64,000 nt of DNA from Allokutzneria sp. A3M-2-11 16 (GCF_024213555.1 NZ_JANAVO010000008.1:62001-126000), one strand, 5' to 3'; shown: positions 54,531 through 62,390, counted from the first letter of the stretch. Made by a program: numbers and translations. The notes: generated by a model not told the origin, from the letters alone.

Positions 54531-55430
54531 GTGGAACGCGTTCTGATCGTCGGGGCGGGCTACCTCGCCGGGCACATCGGCCAGCGGTTGCGGGCACTGG
54601 GGCACACGGCGGTGCTCAGCTCGCGGCGGCGCCCCGCGACGCCGGAGGCCCGGGACCTGGGCTGGCTGCCGGTGGACGTGTCCGCGCCGGAGACGATCCG
54701 CGCCGCGCTCGCGGAGGCGGAGCCGGACTCGGTCGTCACCGTGCACGGGCCCTCGGACATCACCTGGTGCGAGGCGAACCCCGCCGGGGCCATGGCAGCG
54801 CACCAGGGCGGCGCGCTGCACCTCGCGGAGGCGCTCGGCGGGCGGCGGGCGCTGATGATCTCCACCGACAACGTCTTCCCCGGCCGCCGGGACAGCTGCG
54901 CGGAGTCCGAGCCGGTCGAGCCCGCCAACGTCTACGGCCGGGTCAAGCTCGCCGCCGAGGACACGTTGCTGGCCACCGGGAACGCCGTCGCGCTGCGGGT
55001 CAGCCTGGTCTACGGCTGGGACCGGGCCGGGCTGCGGCCGAACTTCTTCACCACCTGCGCGCAGAAACTCGGTGCGGGACAACCGGTCGCGGTGCCGGGC
55101 GATCACTGGAACAGCCCGGTGCTCGTCGACGACGTGGCCGCGTGGGCGGCGGCGCTGCTGCACTCCGAGTACACCGGCGTCGTGCACCTCGGCGGTCCGC
55201 GCAGGCTGACCAGGGTGGAGTGGGCGCGGCACATCGCCACCGGCTACGGCGTGGACCCGGACCTGGTCAGCGCCGCGCCGCAGAGCAGCACCGCCTACGC
55301 CTGCCGCCCGCGCAACGCCTGCCTGCACAGCGAACGGGCCGCGGGCATCGCCGAACTGAAGGGCCTCGACCCTGTCGACGTTTTCGAGGCCAGCAGCACA
55401 CTCATCGCTACAGGGGAGGATTCGCAGTGA
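54531..55430 (+). CDS. NAD-dependent epimerase/reductase, RmlD-like extended SDR
   Basis: A 299-residue extended SDR. The NAD motif is VLIVGAGYLAGHIG at the N-terminus, and the active-site pair YxxxK is seen as NVYGRVKLAAED, with the upstream STDNVFPG that also occurs in RmlD. It would reduce a keto group of an activated sugar or cyclitol. GGGGGAGG precedes the GTG. The VldE-like gene starts on its stop codon. Confidence 0.82.
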   Translation: MERVLIVGAGYLAGHIGQRLRALGHTAVLSSRRRPATPEARDLGWLPVDVSAPETIRAALAEAEPDSVVTVHGPSDITWCEANPAGAMAAHQGGALHLAEALGGRRALMISTDNVFPGRRDSCAESEPVEPANVYGRVKLAAEDTLLATGNAVALRVSLVYGWDRAGLRPNFFTTCAQKLGAGQPVAVPGDHWNSPVLVDDVAAWAAALLHSEYTGVVHLGGPRRLTRVEWARHIATGYGVDPDLVSAAPQSSTAYACRPRNACLHSERAAGIAELKGLDPVDVFEASSTLIATGEDSQ

Positions 55431-56866
55431 CCCATCTCTTCCTGGCCAGCAAGCGGGCCGCAGTCACCTACGCGCCGGACCCGGAGACGGGGGAGCTGCG
55501 CCCGTGGCTGGCGCCCGGCGGCACCGGCAACGTGGTCGCGGAGCAGGCCGGGGTGCTCAACGTGTCCTGGATCGCCAGCGCCGACACCGACGACGACCGC
55601 AGGGCGGCGCAGGAGAACCCCGACGGCCTGATGCTGAGCCTGCACTCCGGCCGCGAGATCAACGTCCGGCTGATCCAGCACGACCGCACGACCTTCGACG
55701 TGGTGCAGAACTTCCTGACCGCGGAACTGTTGTGGGCGGCCAACAACTACGGCTGGGACCGGTGGAGGACGCCGACCTTCGGCGCGGAGACCTACGAGGC
55801 GATGCGCCGCTTCGGCGAGTTCACCGACGACTTCGCCGACGCCATGCTGAAGAGCTCTGCGGGTGTGGACGACCCGGTGTACCTGGTGCACGACTACCAG
55901 CTCGTCGGTGTCCCGGCGAAGCTGCGCGCGCAGCGCCCCGACGCGCCGATCCTGCTGTTCGTGCACATCCCGTGGCCGTCGCCGGACTACTGGCGCATCC
56001 TGCCGAAGGAGATGCGCGTCAGGCTGCTCGAAGGCATGCTGCCCGCCACGACGATCGGTTTCTTCGCCGACCGCTGGACCCGCAACTTCCTCGACTGCGT
56101 CGCGGATCTCCTGCCCGAGGCGAATGTCGACCGCGAGTCCGGTGTAGTGCACTGGCGCGGACGGCGCACCCACGTGCGCACCATGCCGCTGGGCTACAGC
56201 CCGTTGACGCTGCACGGCCGCAACCCCCGGCTGCCGGAGGGCGTCGCGGAATGGGCGGGCGACGGCCAGCTCGTCGTCCACAGTGGACGGACCGATCCGA
56301 TGAAGAACGCCGAGCGCGCGGTGCGGGCGTTCGTGCTCGCGGTGCGCTCCGACGAGCGGCTGCGCGGCGTGAAGATGCTGGTGCGGATGAACCCCAACCG
56401 GCTCTACGTGGAGGCCAACGCGGAGTACGTGCGCCGCGTCGAGGCCGCGGTCGCCGAGGCCAACGCCGAGCTGGGCGCGGACACCGTGCGCTCGCACTGC
56501 GACAACGAGGTCGACCACAGCGTCGCCTGCTTCCAGCGCGCCGACCTGCTCATGTTCAACTCCACAGTGGACGGTCAGAACCTGAGCACCTTCGAGGCCC
56601 CCTTGGTCAACGAGCGCAACGCACCGGTGATCCTGTCGGAGATGTGCGGGGCTGCCGAGGTGCTCGCGCCGGTGTGCGACACGGTCAACCCGTTCGACCT
56701 CGTCGAGCAGGCACAGGCCATTGTGGACGGTCTGACCGCGCCGGAGGAGGAGCGCGCGGAGGCGGCCAAGCGCCGTCGCGAGGTGGCCGAGCCGTGGACC
56801 CTGGAAGCGTGGGTGCGCATGCAGCTCGACGGCCTGACCGCCGATCACGAGGCCCGCGATGAGTGA
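55427..56866 (+). CDS. vldE: Pseudoglycosyltransferase of the VldE/ValL family
   Basis: A 479-residue trehalose-6-phosphate-synthase-like GT-B enzyme. It begins FLASKRAAVTYAPDPETGE and has PGGTGNVVAEQ, as I recall for VldE, instead of the GGL donor loop of OtsA. HDYQLVGVP and FVHIPWPSPDYW hold the acceptor residues; HSGRTDPMKNAERA holds the donor arginine and lysine; STVDGQNLSTFE closes the site. VldE couples GDP-valienol with validamine 7-phosphate through a C-N bond. The match to VldE over its whole length appears strong, so a C-N-linked pseudo-disaccharide is expected. It lies between an SDR and an aminotransferase gene. Confidence 0.9.
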   Translation: MTHLFLASKRAAVTYAPDPETGELRPWLAPGGTGNVVAEQAGVLNVSWIASADTDDDRRAAQENPDGLMLSLHSGREINVRLIQHDRTTFDVVQNFLTAELLWAANNYGWDRWRTPTFGAETYEAMRRFGEFTDDFADAMLKSSAGVDDPVYLVHDYQLVGVPAKLRAQRPDAPILLFVHIPWPSPDYWRILPKEMRVRLLEGMLPATTIGFFADRWTRNFLDCVADLLPEANVDRESGVVHWRGRRTHVRTMPLGYSPLTLHGRNPRLPEGVAEWAGDGQLVVHSGRTDPMKNAERAVRAFVLAVRSDERLRGVKMLVRMNPNRLYVEANAEYVRRVEAAVAEANAELGADTVRSHCDNEVDHSVACFQRADLLMFNSTVDGQNLSTFEAPLVNERNAPVILSEMCGAAEVLAPVCDTVNPFDLVEQAQAIVDGLTAPEEERAEAAKRRREVAEPWTLEAWVRMQLDGLTADHEARDE

Positions 56867-58115
56867 TCCCCACCTGGTGGCGCAGTACGCGATCGGCGAC
56901 GCGAAGCTGGTCCGCGGCGAGGGCGTGCGGTCGTGGGACAGCGACGGCCGCGAGTACCTGGACTGCGTGTCCGGCACCTTCAACCTCATCCTGGGGCACA
57001 ACCACCCCGAGGTGATGGCGGCGGTGCGGGAACAGACCGAGAGCCTGGTCTTCGCCAGCTCCTCGTTCCAGACCGAGCCGACCAACGTCGTCATGCAGGA
57101 GCTGGTCAAGATCAGCCCGGCCAACCTGACCAGGGTGAACCTACGCAGCTCCGGCGGCTCCACGGCGAACGAGGGCGCGATCAAGATCGCCCAGCTGCAG
57201 ACCGGCAAGCGCGACGTGATCGTGCCGTTCCGCGGTCAGGTCGGCCAGTCCATGGCGGCGACCAGCTTCAACGGCAGCAGCCGGATGCGCGCCCCGTTCC
57301 CGTACCAGTTCCCCGGCGTCACGCACGTGCCGGACGCGTACTGCTACCGCTGCTTCTACGCGCAGAAACCCGACAGCTGCGCCAAGTTGTGCGTGGACCG
57401 GATCGCGGACTTCATCAGCTACGCCAGCTCCGGCAGCGTCGCGTGCGTGCTCATCGAGCCGATCAGCGGCGTGGGCGGCAACATCGTCCCGCCGCCCGGC
57501 TACTTCGAGGACCTGAAGTCCTTCTGCGAGGAACGGGACATCGTCCTGATCTTCGACGAGAACCAGACGTCCTTCGGCCGCACCGGGGAGATGTTCGCCG
57601 CGGACCACTTCGGCGTGCAGCCGCACATGATGACCGTCTCAAAAGGACTGACCGGCAGCGGCCTTCCCCTCGCGGCGATCCTCACCGAGGAGCGCATGTC
57701 GAACTTCGACCGCTCGCTGCACGGATTCACCTACGGCGGCCACACCCTGTCCTCCGCCGCGGCGGTCAAGACCCTGGAGATCGTGCAGCGGCCCGGTTTC
57801 CTGGAGAACGTGCGCGCCTCGGGCAAGGTGCTCATGGAGCGCCTGCTCGACCTCCAGAAGGACAACCCGGTGATCGGCGACGTGCGCGGGGTCGGGCTCA
57901 TGCTCGGTGTCGAGCTGGTCGAACCGGACGGCGGCAAGGCGACGAAGAAGACCCACGAGTTCCAGCGCGCGCTGCACGACCGCGGCGCGATCACCCGGGT
58001 CTCCGAGCACGGCCTCGGCAACGTCATCGAGCTGCGGCCGCCGCTGGTACTGACGCCGGAGGACGCGCACCTCATCGCCGACCGCTTCGGCGAGGCGCTG
58101 GAAGTGGTGTCGTGA
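56859..58115 (+). CDS. Class III PLP-dependent aminotransferase, second in the cluster
   Basis: A 418-residue aminotransferase. PLP phosphate loop: LRSSGGSTANEGAIKIA; PLP ring: FDENQTSFGRTG, with Asn-Gln where most family members have Glu-Val or Glu-Ile; Schiff-base lysine: TVSKGLTGSGLPLAA. The cysteine insert YCYRCFYAQKPDSCAKLC resembles that of the first aminotransferase. It may make the amino-cyclitol acceptor used by the VldE homologue, as ValM does in validamycin. It overlaps that gene by 8 bases. Confidence 0.9.
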   Translation: MSDPHLVAQYAIGDAKLVRGEGVRSWDSDGREYLDCVSGTFNLILGHNHPEVMAAVREQTESLVFASSSFQTEPTNVVMQELVKISPANLTRVNLRSSGGSTANEGAIKIAQLQTGKRDVIVPFRGQVGQSMAATSFNGSSRMRAPFPYQFPGVTHVPDAYCYRCFYAQKPDSCAKLCVDRIADFISYASSGSVACVLIEPISGVGGNIVPPPGYFEDLKSFCEERDIVLIFDENQTSFGRTGEMFAADHFGVQPHMMTVSKGLTGSGLPLAAILTEERMSNFDRSLHGFTYGGHTLSSAAAVKTLEIVQRPGFLENVRASGKVLMERLLDLQKDNPVIGDVRGVGLMLGVELVEPDGGKATKKTHEFQRALHDRGAITRVSEHGLGNVIELRPPLVLTPEDAHLIADRFGEALEVVS

Positions 58116-59113
58116 GGGTCGAACTCGGTCCGGGCGGCCCGGCGTTGGTCGACGCGGAACCGTTGCGCCCCAAGGGGGAGAACGCGGTCCTGGTGCGCGT
58201 CGAGCTGGCCGGGCTGTGCCGGTCGGACCTCAAGGAGGTGGCGGGCAACCGGCACGGCGTCAGCCAGTTCGGCCACGAACTGGTCGGCGTCGTCGAGGAG
58301 TCCACTGTGGACGGACTCGGGCCCGGCGACCGCGTCACCCTCGACCCGAACGTGCCGCTGGAGCGGGGGACCGGCTTCGCCACCTCGATGTGGGCGGCGG
58401 GCCCGGCCGGGAAGCTCCGCGCGGCGCTGCCCGTGGTGCCCGCCGACGTCGACGCCCGCCGCCTGATCTTCACCGAGCCGCTCGCCTGCGCGCAGCACTG
58501 CCTCGGCGCCGCGGCCCGGCACATCGGCGAAGACCTCGCGGGACAACGCGTCGGCGTCCTGGGTGCGGGGACCGCGGGCGCGCTGATCGCCGGGCTGGCG
58601 CACGCCCTCGGCGCGGAGGTCGTCCTGGGCAACCGCAGCCAGGACCGCACCGACTTCCTCCGCGACCGCGCGGTACTGGACGCCCCGATCGGTCCGCTGG
58701 AGGAGATGCCCTCTGACGGCCTGGACATCGCGATCGTGGCGACCAGCTTCGTGCTGCCCGAAGTGCTGCGCGAGGCGCTGCGCACGGTCGTGCCCGGTGG
58801 CCTGGTCCTGCTCTACGGCGGGACCGCGCCCGGCGACGCGCTACCCGGCCTGGACTGCGACCTCGACGGAGTGCGCCGCGGCGAACTGGTCACCTCGGCG
58901 TCCTGGGACGGCAAACCGGTGCGCGTCGGCGGGAGCTACGGCACGGTCCAGGACGACTTCGGCGCCGCGATCCGCGCCCTCGTCGAGCTGGACCCGTCGG
59001 CGCTGCCGGTCGAGCGGATGATCACCGAGGAGATCCCGCTGACCGCGCTGCCCGGCACCATTCGCACGCAGCTCGTGACGCGCCCCCTCGGCAAGACCCT
59101 CATCCACCCCTAG
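58112..59113 (+). CDS. Zinc-dependent alcohol dehydrogenase-like cyclitol reductase
   Basis: A 333-residue MDR-family protein. Catalytic zinc ligands can be placed in AGLCRSDLKEV and FGHELVG, and the cofactor motif is VGVLGAGTAGALIAGLA. The four-cysteine structural zinc lobe is missing; the protein is short there. The validamycin enzyme ValN, a cyclitol reductase, is from the same superfamily. The GTG overlaps the aminotransferase stop. It is the last gene of the right-hand operon, and a degraded SDR end begins inside its stop codon. Confidence 0.85.
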   Translation: MRVELGPGGPALVDAEPLRPKGENAVLVRVELAGLCRSDLKEVAGNRHGVSQFGHELVGVVEESTVDGLGPGDRVTLDPNVPLERGTGFATSMWAAGPAGKLRAALPVVPADVDARRLIFTEPLACAQHCLGAAARHIGEDLAGQRVGVLGAGTAGALIAGLAHALGAEVVLGNRSQDRTDFLRDRAVLDAPIGPLEEMPSDGLDIAIVATSFVLPEVLREALRTVVPGGLVLLYGGTAPGDALPGLDCDLDGVRRGELVTSASWDGKPVRVGGSYGTVQDDFGAAIRALVELDPSALPVERMITEEIPLTALPGTIRTQLVTRPLGKTLIHP

Positions 59114-59160
59114 CGGGTGGTGTACGCGCCGCCGTTGACGTGCAGGGAGCGGTGGATGGG
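59110..59160 (-). pseudogene. C-terminal remnant of a short-chain dehydrogenase
   Basis: Read on the minus strand, the last codons give HRSLHVNGGAYTTR and a stop. HVNGGAY is the characteristic end of classical SDR enzymes. Beyond about 17 codons the similarity is lost. The stop codon shares three bases with the reductase gene stop on the other strand. It marks a deletion or insertion junction at the right end of the cluster. Confidence 0.55.
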
Positions 59161-59252
59161 TTCACGTGACGAGGGTTATCCGCTGGGATCGAGCTCCGCG
59201 TGGCCCGCGGCCGACATCGCCGCGTCGTGGGATCGCGAGCTGCCATCGCGCG

Positions 59253-59417
59253 GTCGCCGTCCGGCTCACCGAAGCCGGTCACAACCTCATCGAACCCACT
59301 GTGCGCCAACTACTCGAGCACGAAGCAGACCTGATCGGCACGCTCACGGCCGCCGAACGCGAAACCCTCACCAGCATCCTCGCCAGGCTGGAGCAGGCAC
59401 TCGTCTCAGGCAGCTAG
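59253..59417 (+). pseudogene. C-terminal remnant of a MarR-family regulator
   Basis: About 54 codons encode VRLTEAGHNLIEPTVRQLL, then LTAAERETLTSILARLEQAL, matching the wing and last helix of MarR proteins. The DNA-binding domain is missing. An open frame from 59166 exists but its first ~28 residues are not MarR-like. Together with the SDR remnant it looks like the leftover ends of a regulator/SDR gene pair. Confidence 0.6.
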
Positions 59418-60113
59418 GGAGAGGACGGCCTCCAGGCCGCGGGGCTGATCTCGGTGCCGGGTGCTGGGCAGGACGTAGACCGCCAGCCCCACCCGCGCCG
59501 CCGCGCCGTCCTTGACCGGGTCATCGCCGACGAACAGGGCGCGGGACTCCTCAACGCCCAGTTCGGCGCAGGCGATGCGGAACAGGTCGGGCTCGGGCTT
59601 GACCGAGTCGTGCTCGCAGGACAGCACGAACGAGTCGATCAGGTCCGTCACGCCCAGCTCGTCGAAGGTGGGCCGGATGTCCCAGCCGATGTTGCTCACC
59701 ACGCCGAGCTTCAAGCCCTCCGCGTGCAGGGTCTTCAACACCGAGGCGGTGTCGGGGTAGGCGGGCCAGGAGCCGGGATCGGCCAGGCACGCGTACAGCG
59801 ACTCGCCGAGCACCTCGGGGTCCGCGTCGGCGCGGAAACCGTCGGCGGACTCGGTCATCATCCGGGTCCACACCGCGCGGTGCCGCTCGGCGGAGCGGTC
59901 ACAACCTTCGCGTTCGGCGAGCCCGCGCGGGCCGTCCACCCGTTGCCTCGTGCGGTGGATCAGCGTCGCGGCCTCGTCGAACCCGAGTAAGACCCCGCGT
60001 TCTGCTGCCTGGAGCTGTAAACCGCACGGTGTCAGCACGTTGCCGTCGTCGAACAGGGTCCCCGAGAAATCGAAGAGCACAGCGTCGAACCGTCGGGACA
60101 CGCACACCCCCAT
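59406..60113 (-). CDS. HAD-superfamily hydrolase
   Basis: A 235-residue HAD phosphatase. Motif I is LFDFSGTLFDD, motif II VVSNIGWD, motif III lysine in SVKPEPDLF, and motif IV FVGDDPVKDG. In motif I the usual DxD reads DFS, so the second catalytic aspartate is replaced by serine, as in several haloacid dehalogenase or phosphonatase-like members. It could remove phosphate from the pseudo-disaccharide, as ValO/VldH does. Its link to the cluster is only by position. It overlaps the MarR remnant. Confidence 0.8.
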   Translation of the reverse strand: MGVCVSRRFDAVLFDFSGTLFDDGNVLTPCGLQLQAAERGVLLGFDEAATLIHRTRQRVDGPRGLAEREGCDRSAERHRAVWTRMMTESADGFRADADPEVLGESLYACLADPGSWPAYPDTASVLKTLHAEGLKLGVVSNIGWDIRPTFDELGVTDLIDSFVLSCEHDSVKPEPDLFRIACAELGVEESRALFVGDDPVKDGAAARVGLAVYVLPSTRHRDQPRGLEAVLSLAA

Positions 60114-60142
60114 GGCTAGTCCCGTTCGAGGCTACCCAGAGA

Positions 60143-60517
60143 TCAGTCCGCGCCGGCCTGCCAAGCGGCGGTCACGGCGGAGAGTGCGTCCGCTCGGTCT
60201 ACACCGATCAGCCGAGCGGCCGCGACGAAGTCCCTGGCCAGCGCGGTCAGCTCGGCGGGGGTGTACTCCTCGGTGATCTCCGCCACCACCGTGCCCCTGC
60301 GGCCCGCCGTGCTGAGCATCCCCGTCGTCTCCAGCTCCCGGTAGGCCCGCGCCACCGTGCCCGCAGACACCCCGAGATCGCGGGCGAGCTGGCGAACGGT
60401 GGGCAGCCGGGTCCCCGCGGCCAGGGCGGAGGAGGTGATCAGCCCGCGGAGCTGGTCGTGCACCTGCCGCCACGGCGGCTGCCCGTTCGTCGTGTCGACC
60501 TCGATCAGCAGGTTCAC
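60143..60517 (-). CDS. GntR-family transcriptional regulator (YtrA subfamily)
   Basis: A 124-residue regulator. The winged helix (LPTVRQLARDLGVSAGTVARAYRELE) takes residues ~30-75, and the short C-terminal helix pair is the YtrA type. The gene follows the membrane-protein gene on the same transcript (GTGA overlap). YtrA regulators usually repress their own operon through a palindrome near the promoter, and one is present at 61364-61407. Confidence 0.87.
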   Translation of the reverse strand: MNLLIEVDTTNGQPPWRQVHDQLRGLITSSALAAGTRLPTVRQLARDLGVSAGTVARAYRELETTGMLSTAGRRGTVVAEITEEYTPAELTALARDFVAAARLIGVDRADALSAVTAAWQAGAD

Positions 60518-61359
60518 GCCGTCTCCGTCTCCGTTGCCGTCCCTGTTGGCGTCACGGGCCGACGGACGGTCCTCGGCGGTGACGCGAGAAAGCCCCAGCC
60601 CGTCAGCGCCGTGACGAACCCGGCCACCGCGAACGTGATCATGATCCACGCCAGCGGCTCCCTCCCCGCGAAGAAGCCCATCGCGAACCCCCAGCCCGCC
60701 CAGGTGATCAGGAACGTGAAACCGGTGATCCCCAGCTCCAGCCCGGCCATCGCCCGCGCGCTGCGGACCCGCATCGCCGTGTCCGCCGCGGACTCGACGA
60801 CCGGCCGCCGCGCCACCGCCAGGCGGATGGTGGTCTCCGCGACCGCGCCGAGGCCGACGAGGAAGGCCGTGGCGATCCAGAAGTCCAGGTGCAGCGAGAA
60901 GCTCTCGCGGAACGGGGCCATGACGAACACCGAGGGCAGTGAGAGTACGAGCAACGCCAGCACCGTGCGGGTCGCCCAGCGCGGGACGTAGTCGCGGCGG
61001 GACCGCGGGACCAGCGAGGCGCGCCGGGTGGTCGCCTCGCCCGGCCGGTGCCCGACGAGGGTCAGCTCGGAGGCGAGCAGCGCCAGGGACAGCGGCAGCA
61101 GCACCCAGAGCAGGAACGGACCGACGCCGTCGAGCTTGCTGCCGGTCAGCAGGAACACCACCAGGCTGAGCGCCACCGCCGCCAGGTAGAGCAGGCGGCG
61201 CCGCTTGAGGTAGGCGCCGGCGAGCGCGAGGTCGCCCTCGTCCGCCTCGTGCGCGCCCCAGGTGGTCAGCAGCTTCTGCGGGCCGACCGGGACGCGCACG
61301 ACGAGCAGTGCGAGCGGGGCGAGCACCAACAGGACCAGAATGGCCAAGAACAGACTCAT
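60514..61359 (-). CDS. Polytopic membrane protein controlled by GntR
   Basis: A 281-residue protein with about seven hydrophobic segments, a short basic region after the third (RRASLVPRSRRDY) and a charged C-terminus. I do not recognise a functional family. It resembles the membrane partners of YtrA-type regulators. Two adjacent starts are possible (GTG 61362, ATG 61359); the ATG has the better spacing from GGGAG. It is the first gene of a two-gene operon with the regulator. Confidence 0.7.
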   Translation of the reverse strand: MSLFLAILVLLVLAPLALLVVRVPVGPQKLLTTWGAHEADEGDLALAGAYLKRRRLLYLAAVALSLVVFLLTGSKLDGVGPFLLWVLLPLSLALLASELTLVGHRPGEATTRRASLVPRSRRDYVPRWATRTVLALLVLSLPSVFVMAPFRESFSLHLDFWIATAFLVGLGAVAETTIRLAVARRPVVESAADTAMRVRSARAMAGLELGITGFTFLITWAGWGFAMGFFAGREPLAWIMITFAVAGFVTALTGWGFLASPPRTVRRPVTPTGTATETETA

Positions 61360-61363
61360 CACG

Positions 61364-61407
61364 AACTCCCGACTTTGTACCGAGTACTCGATACAATGTC
61401 GGGAGTT
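61364..61407. promoter_or_regulatory. GntR/YtrA-type operator palindrome
   Basis: The core TTGTAC-CGAGTACTCG-ATACAA (61375-61396) is a near-perfect palindrome. It is flanked by perfect 10-base arms, AACTCCCGAC (61364-61373) and GTCGGGAGTT (61398-61407). It lies immediately before the membrane protein gene, whose ribosome site (GGGAG) is inside the left arm. Autorepression by the GntR protein encoded at 60143-60517 is the expected use. Confidence 0.65.
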
Positions 61408-61425
61408 CGGTGACCTGTCAACTCG

Positions 61426-62202
61426 TCACAGGGTGCCGGTGGCCAGCAGGCCGCCGTCCACGCGCACGGTCTCGCCGCTGATCCACGCCGCGGCGTCCGA
61501 GGCCAGGAACGCCACCAGGCCCGCGACGTCCTCCGGGGCGCCGAGCCGCTTCAGCGGGTACGCCGAGGCCGCTTCGTCCTCGCGGCCGGTGTAGAGGTGC
61601 TCGGCGAACTTGGTCTTCACCACCGCCGGGGCCACCGCGTTGACCCGGACCTTCGGGCCGAGCTGCCAGGCCAGCTCCTCGGTCAGCCGGATGATCGCCG
61701 CCTTGCTCGCGCCGTACGCCGCGATCACGCCGCTGGAGCGCAGCCCGGCGACCGAGGCGACGTTGACGACCGCGCCGCCGTGCTCGCCCATCCACGCCTT
61801 CCACGCCTGCTGCACGAAGCCGAGCGCGCCCACCACGTTGGTGTCGAAGATCTTGCGGACCGCGTTGAGGTCGGCGTCCATCAGGAAGCCGAAGACCGGG
61901 TTGATCCCGGTGTTGTTGATCAGCACGTCCAGCGAGCCGAAACGCTCCACGGTGCGCCCGACGGCCTCGGCGCGCGCCTCGTCGGAACCGGTGTTGGCGA
62001 CCACCGCGAGCACCCGGTCCGCGCCACCGTCGACGGTCCCGGCGAGCTTGGCGGCGGCCGCGTCCAGCTCCTCGGCCTTGCGCGCGGTGATGGTCACCGA
62101 GGCGCCCCTGGAGAGCAGTTCCTCGGCGATGGCGAACCCGATGCCCCGGCTGCCGCTGGTGATCAGCGCGGTCCGGCCGGCGAAGTCGTTCGGCGTGGTC
62201 AT
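61426..62202 (-). CDS. Short-chain dehydrogenase/reductase
   Basis: A 258-residue classical SDR. Cofactor motif: ALITSGSRGIGFAIAEEL (TSGSRGIG in place of TGGSRGIG). NNTG, the catalytic serine (VASVAGL) and the YGASK pair (Y, K) are all present. The C-terminus WISGETVRVDGG is standard. It could act on a broad range of alcohols or ketones. No neighbour points to a substrate. It is on the opposite strand from the ABC-F gene and shares a spacer with it. Confidence 0.87.
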   Translation of the reverse strand: MTTPNDFAGRTALITSGSRGIGFAIAEELLSRGASVTITARKAEELDAAAAKLAGTVDGGADRVLAVVANTGSDEARAEAVGRTVERFGSLDVLINNTGINPVFGFLMDADLNAVRKIFDTNVVGALGFVQQAWKAWMGEHGGAVVNVASVAGLRSSGVIAAYGASKAAIIRLTEELAWQLGPKVRVNAVAPAVVKTKFAEHLYTGREDEAASAYPLKRLGAPEDVAGLVAFLASDAAAWISGETVRVDGGLLATGTL

Positions 62203-62271
62203 GCCAGCACTCTAGGGCCGGTTACCGGCCAGTAGCCAGGGCGCGTGGCAAAACCGGTCGAACGCGTCGCG

Positions 62272-62390
62272 TAAACTGGCAGCGTGGTCTTGATGGATTA
62301 GCGGCGCGCGTGGCCCACCCCCGACTTTCGTGAGGGAGGTGGGCGGATGCCCCCTGTCTTCCGCCACGCGATTCGTCTGGAGTTCTTCCC
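62272..62390 (+). promoter_or_regulatory. Putative leader-peptide attenuator of the ABC-F gene
   Basis: A TAAACT -10-like box (62272-62277) is followed seven bases later by a tiny ORF (62284-62301). Three pairings compete downstream: 62313-62319 with 62338-62344; 62342-62347 with 62360-62365; and 62307-62314 with 62363-62370. Translation of the leader could choose between them. Ribosome-mediated attenuation is known for antibiotic-resistance ABC-F genes; the case here is inference. Confidence 0.5.
62284..62301 (+). CDS. Possible five-codon leader peptide (VVLMD)
   Basis: GTG GTC TTG ATG GAT TAG starts about at the expected transcription start, so it would be leaderless. It precedes alternative hairpins before the ABC-F gene. 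Its size is like that of known macrolide- or lincosamide-responsive leaders. Confidence 0.4.
   Translation: MVLMD

Noticed and set aside
34994-59113. Calling the cluster simply a validamycin cluster
   Set aside because: The cyclase lacks the valiolone-synthase pattern, no ValD-type epimerase was seen, and several genes (radical SAM, GMC, LLM) do not belong to that pathway as I recall it. Only the VldE, GlgC-like, aminotransferase and dehydrogenase parts correspond.
59166-59417. An intact 83-residue gene
   Set aside because: Only the last ~54 codons resemble a protein (MarR C-terminus). The first part is arginine-rich and unlike any family, so a remnant is more likely.
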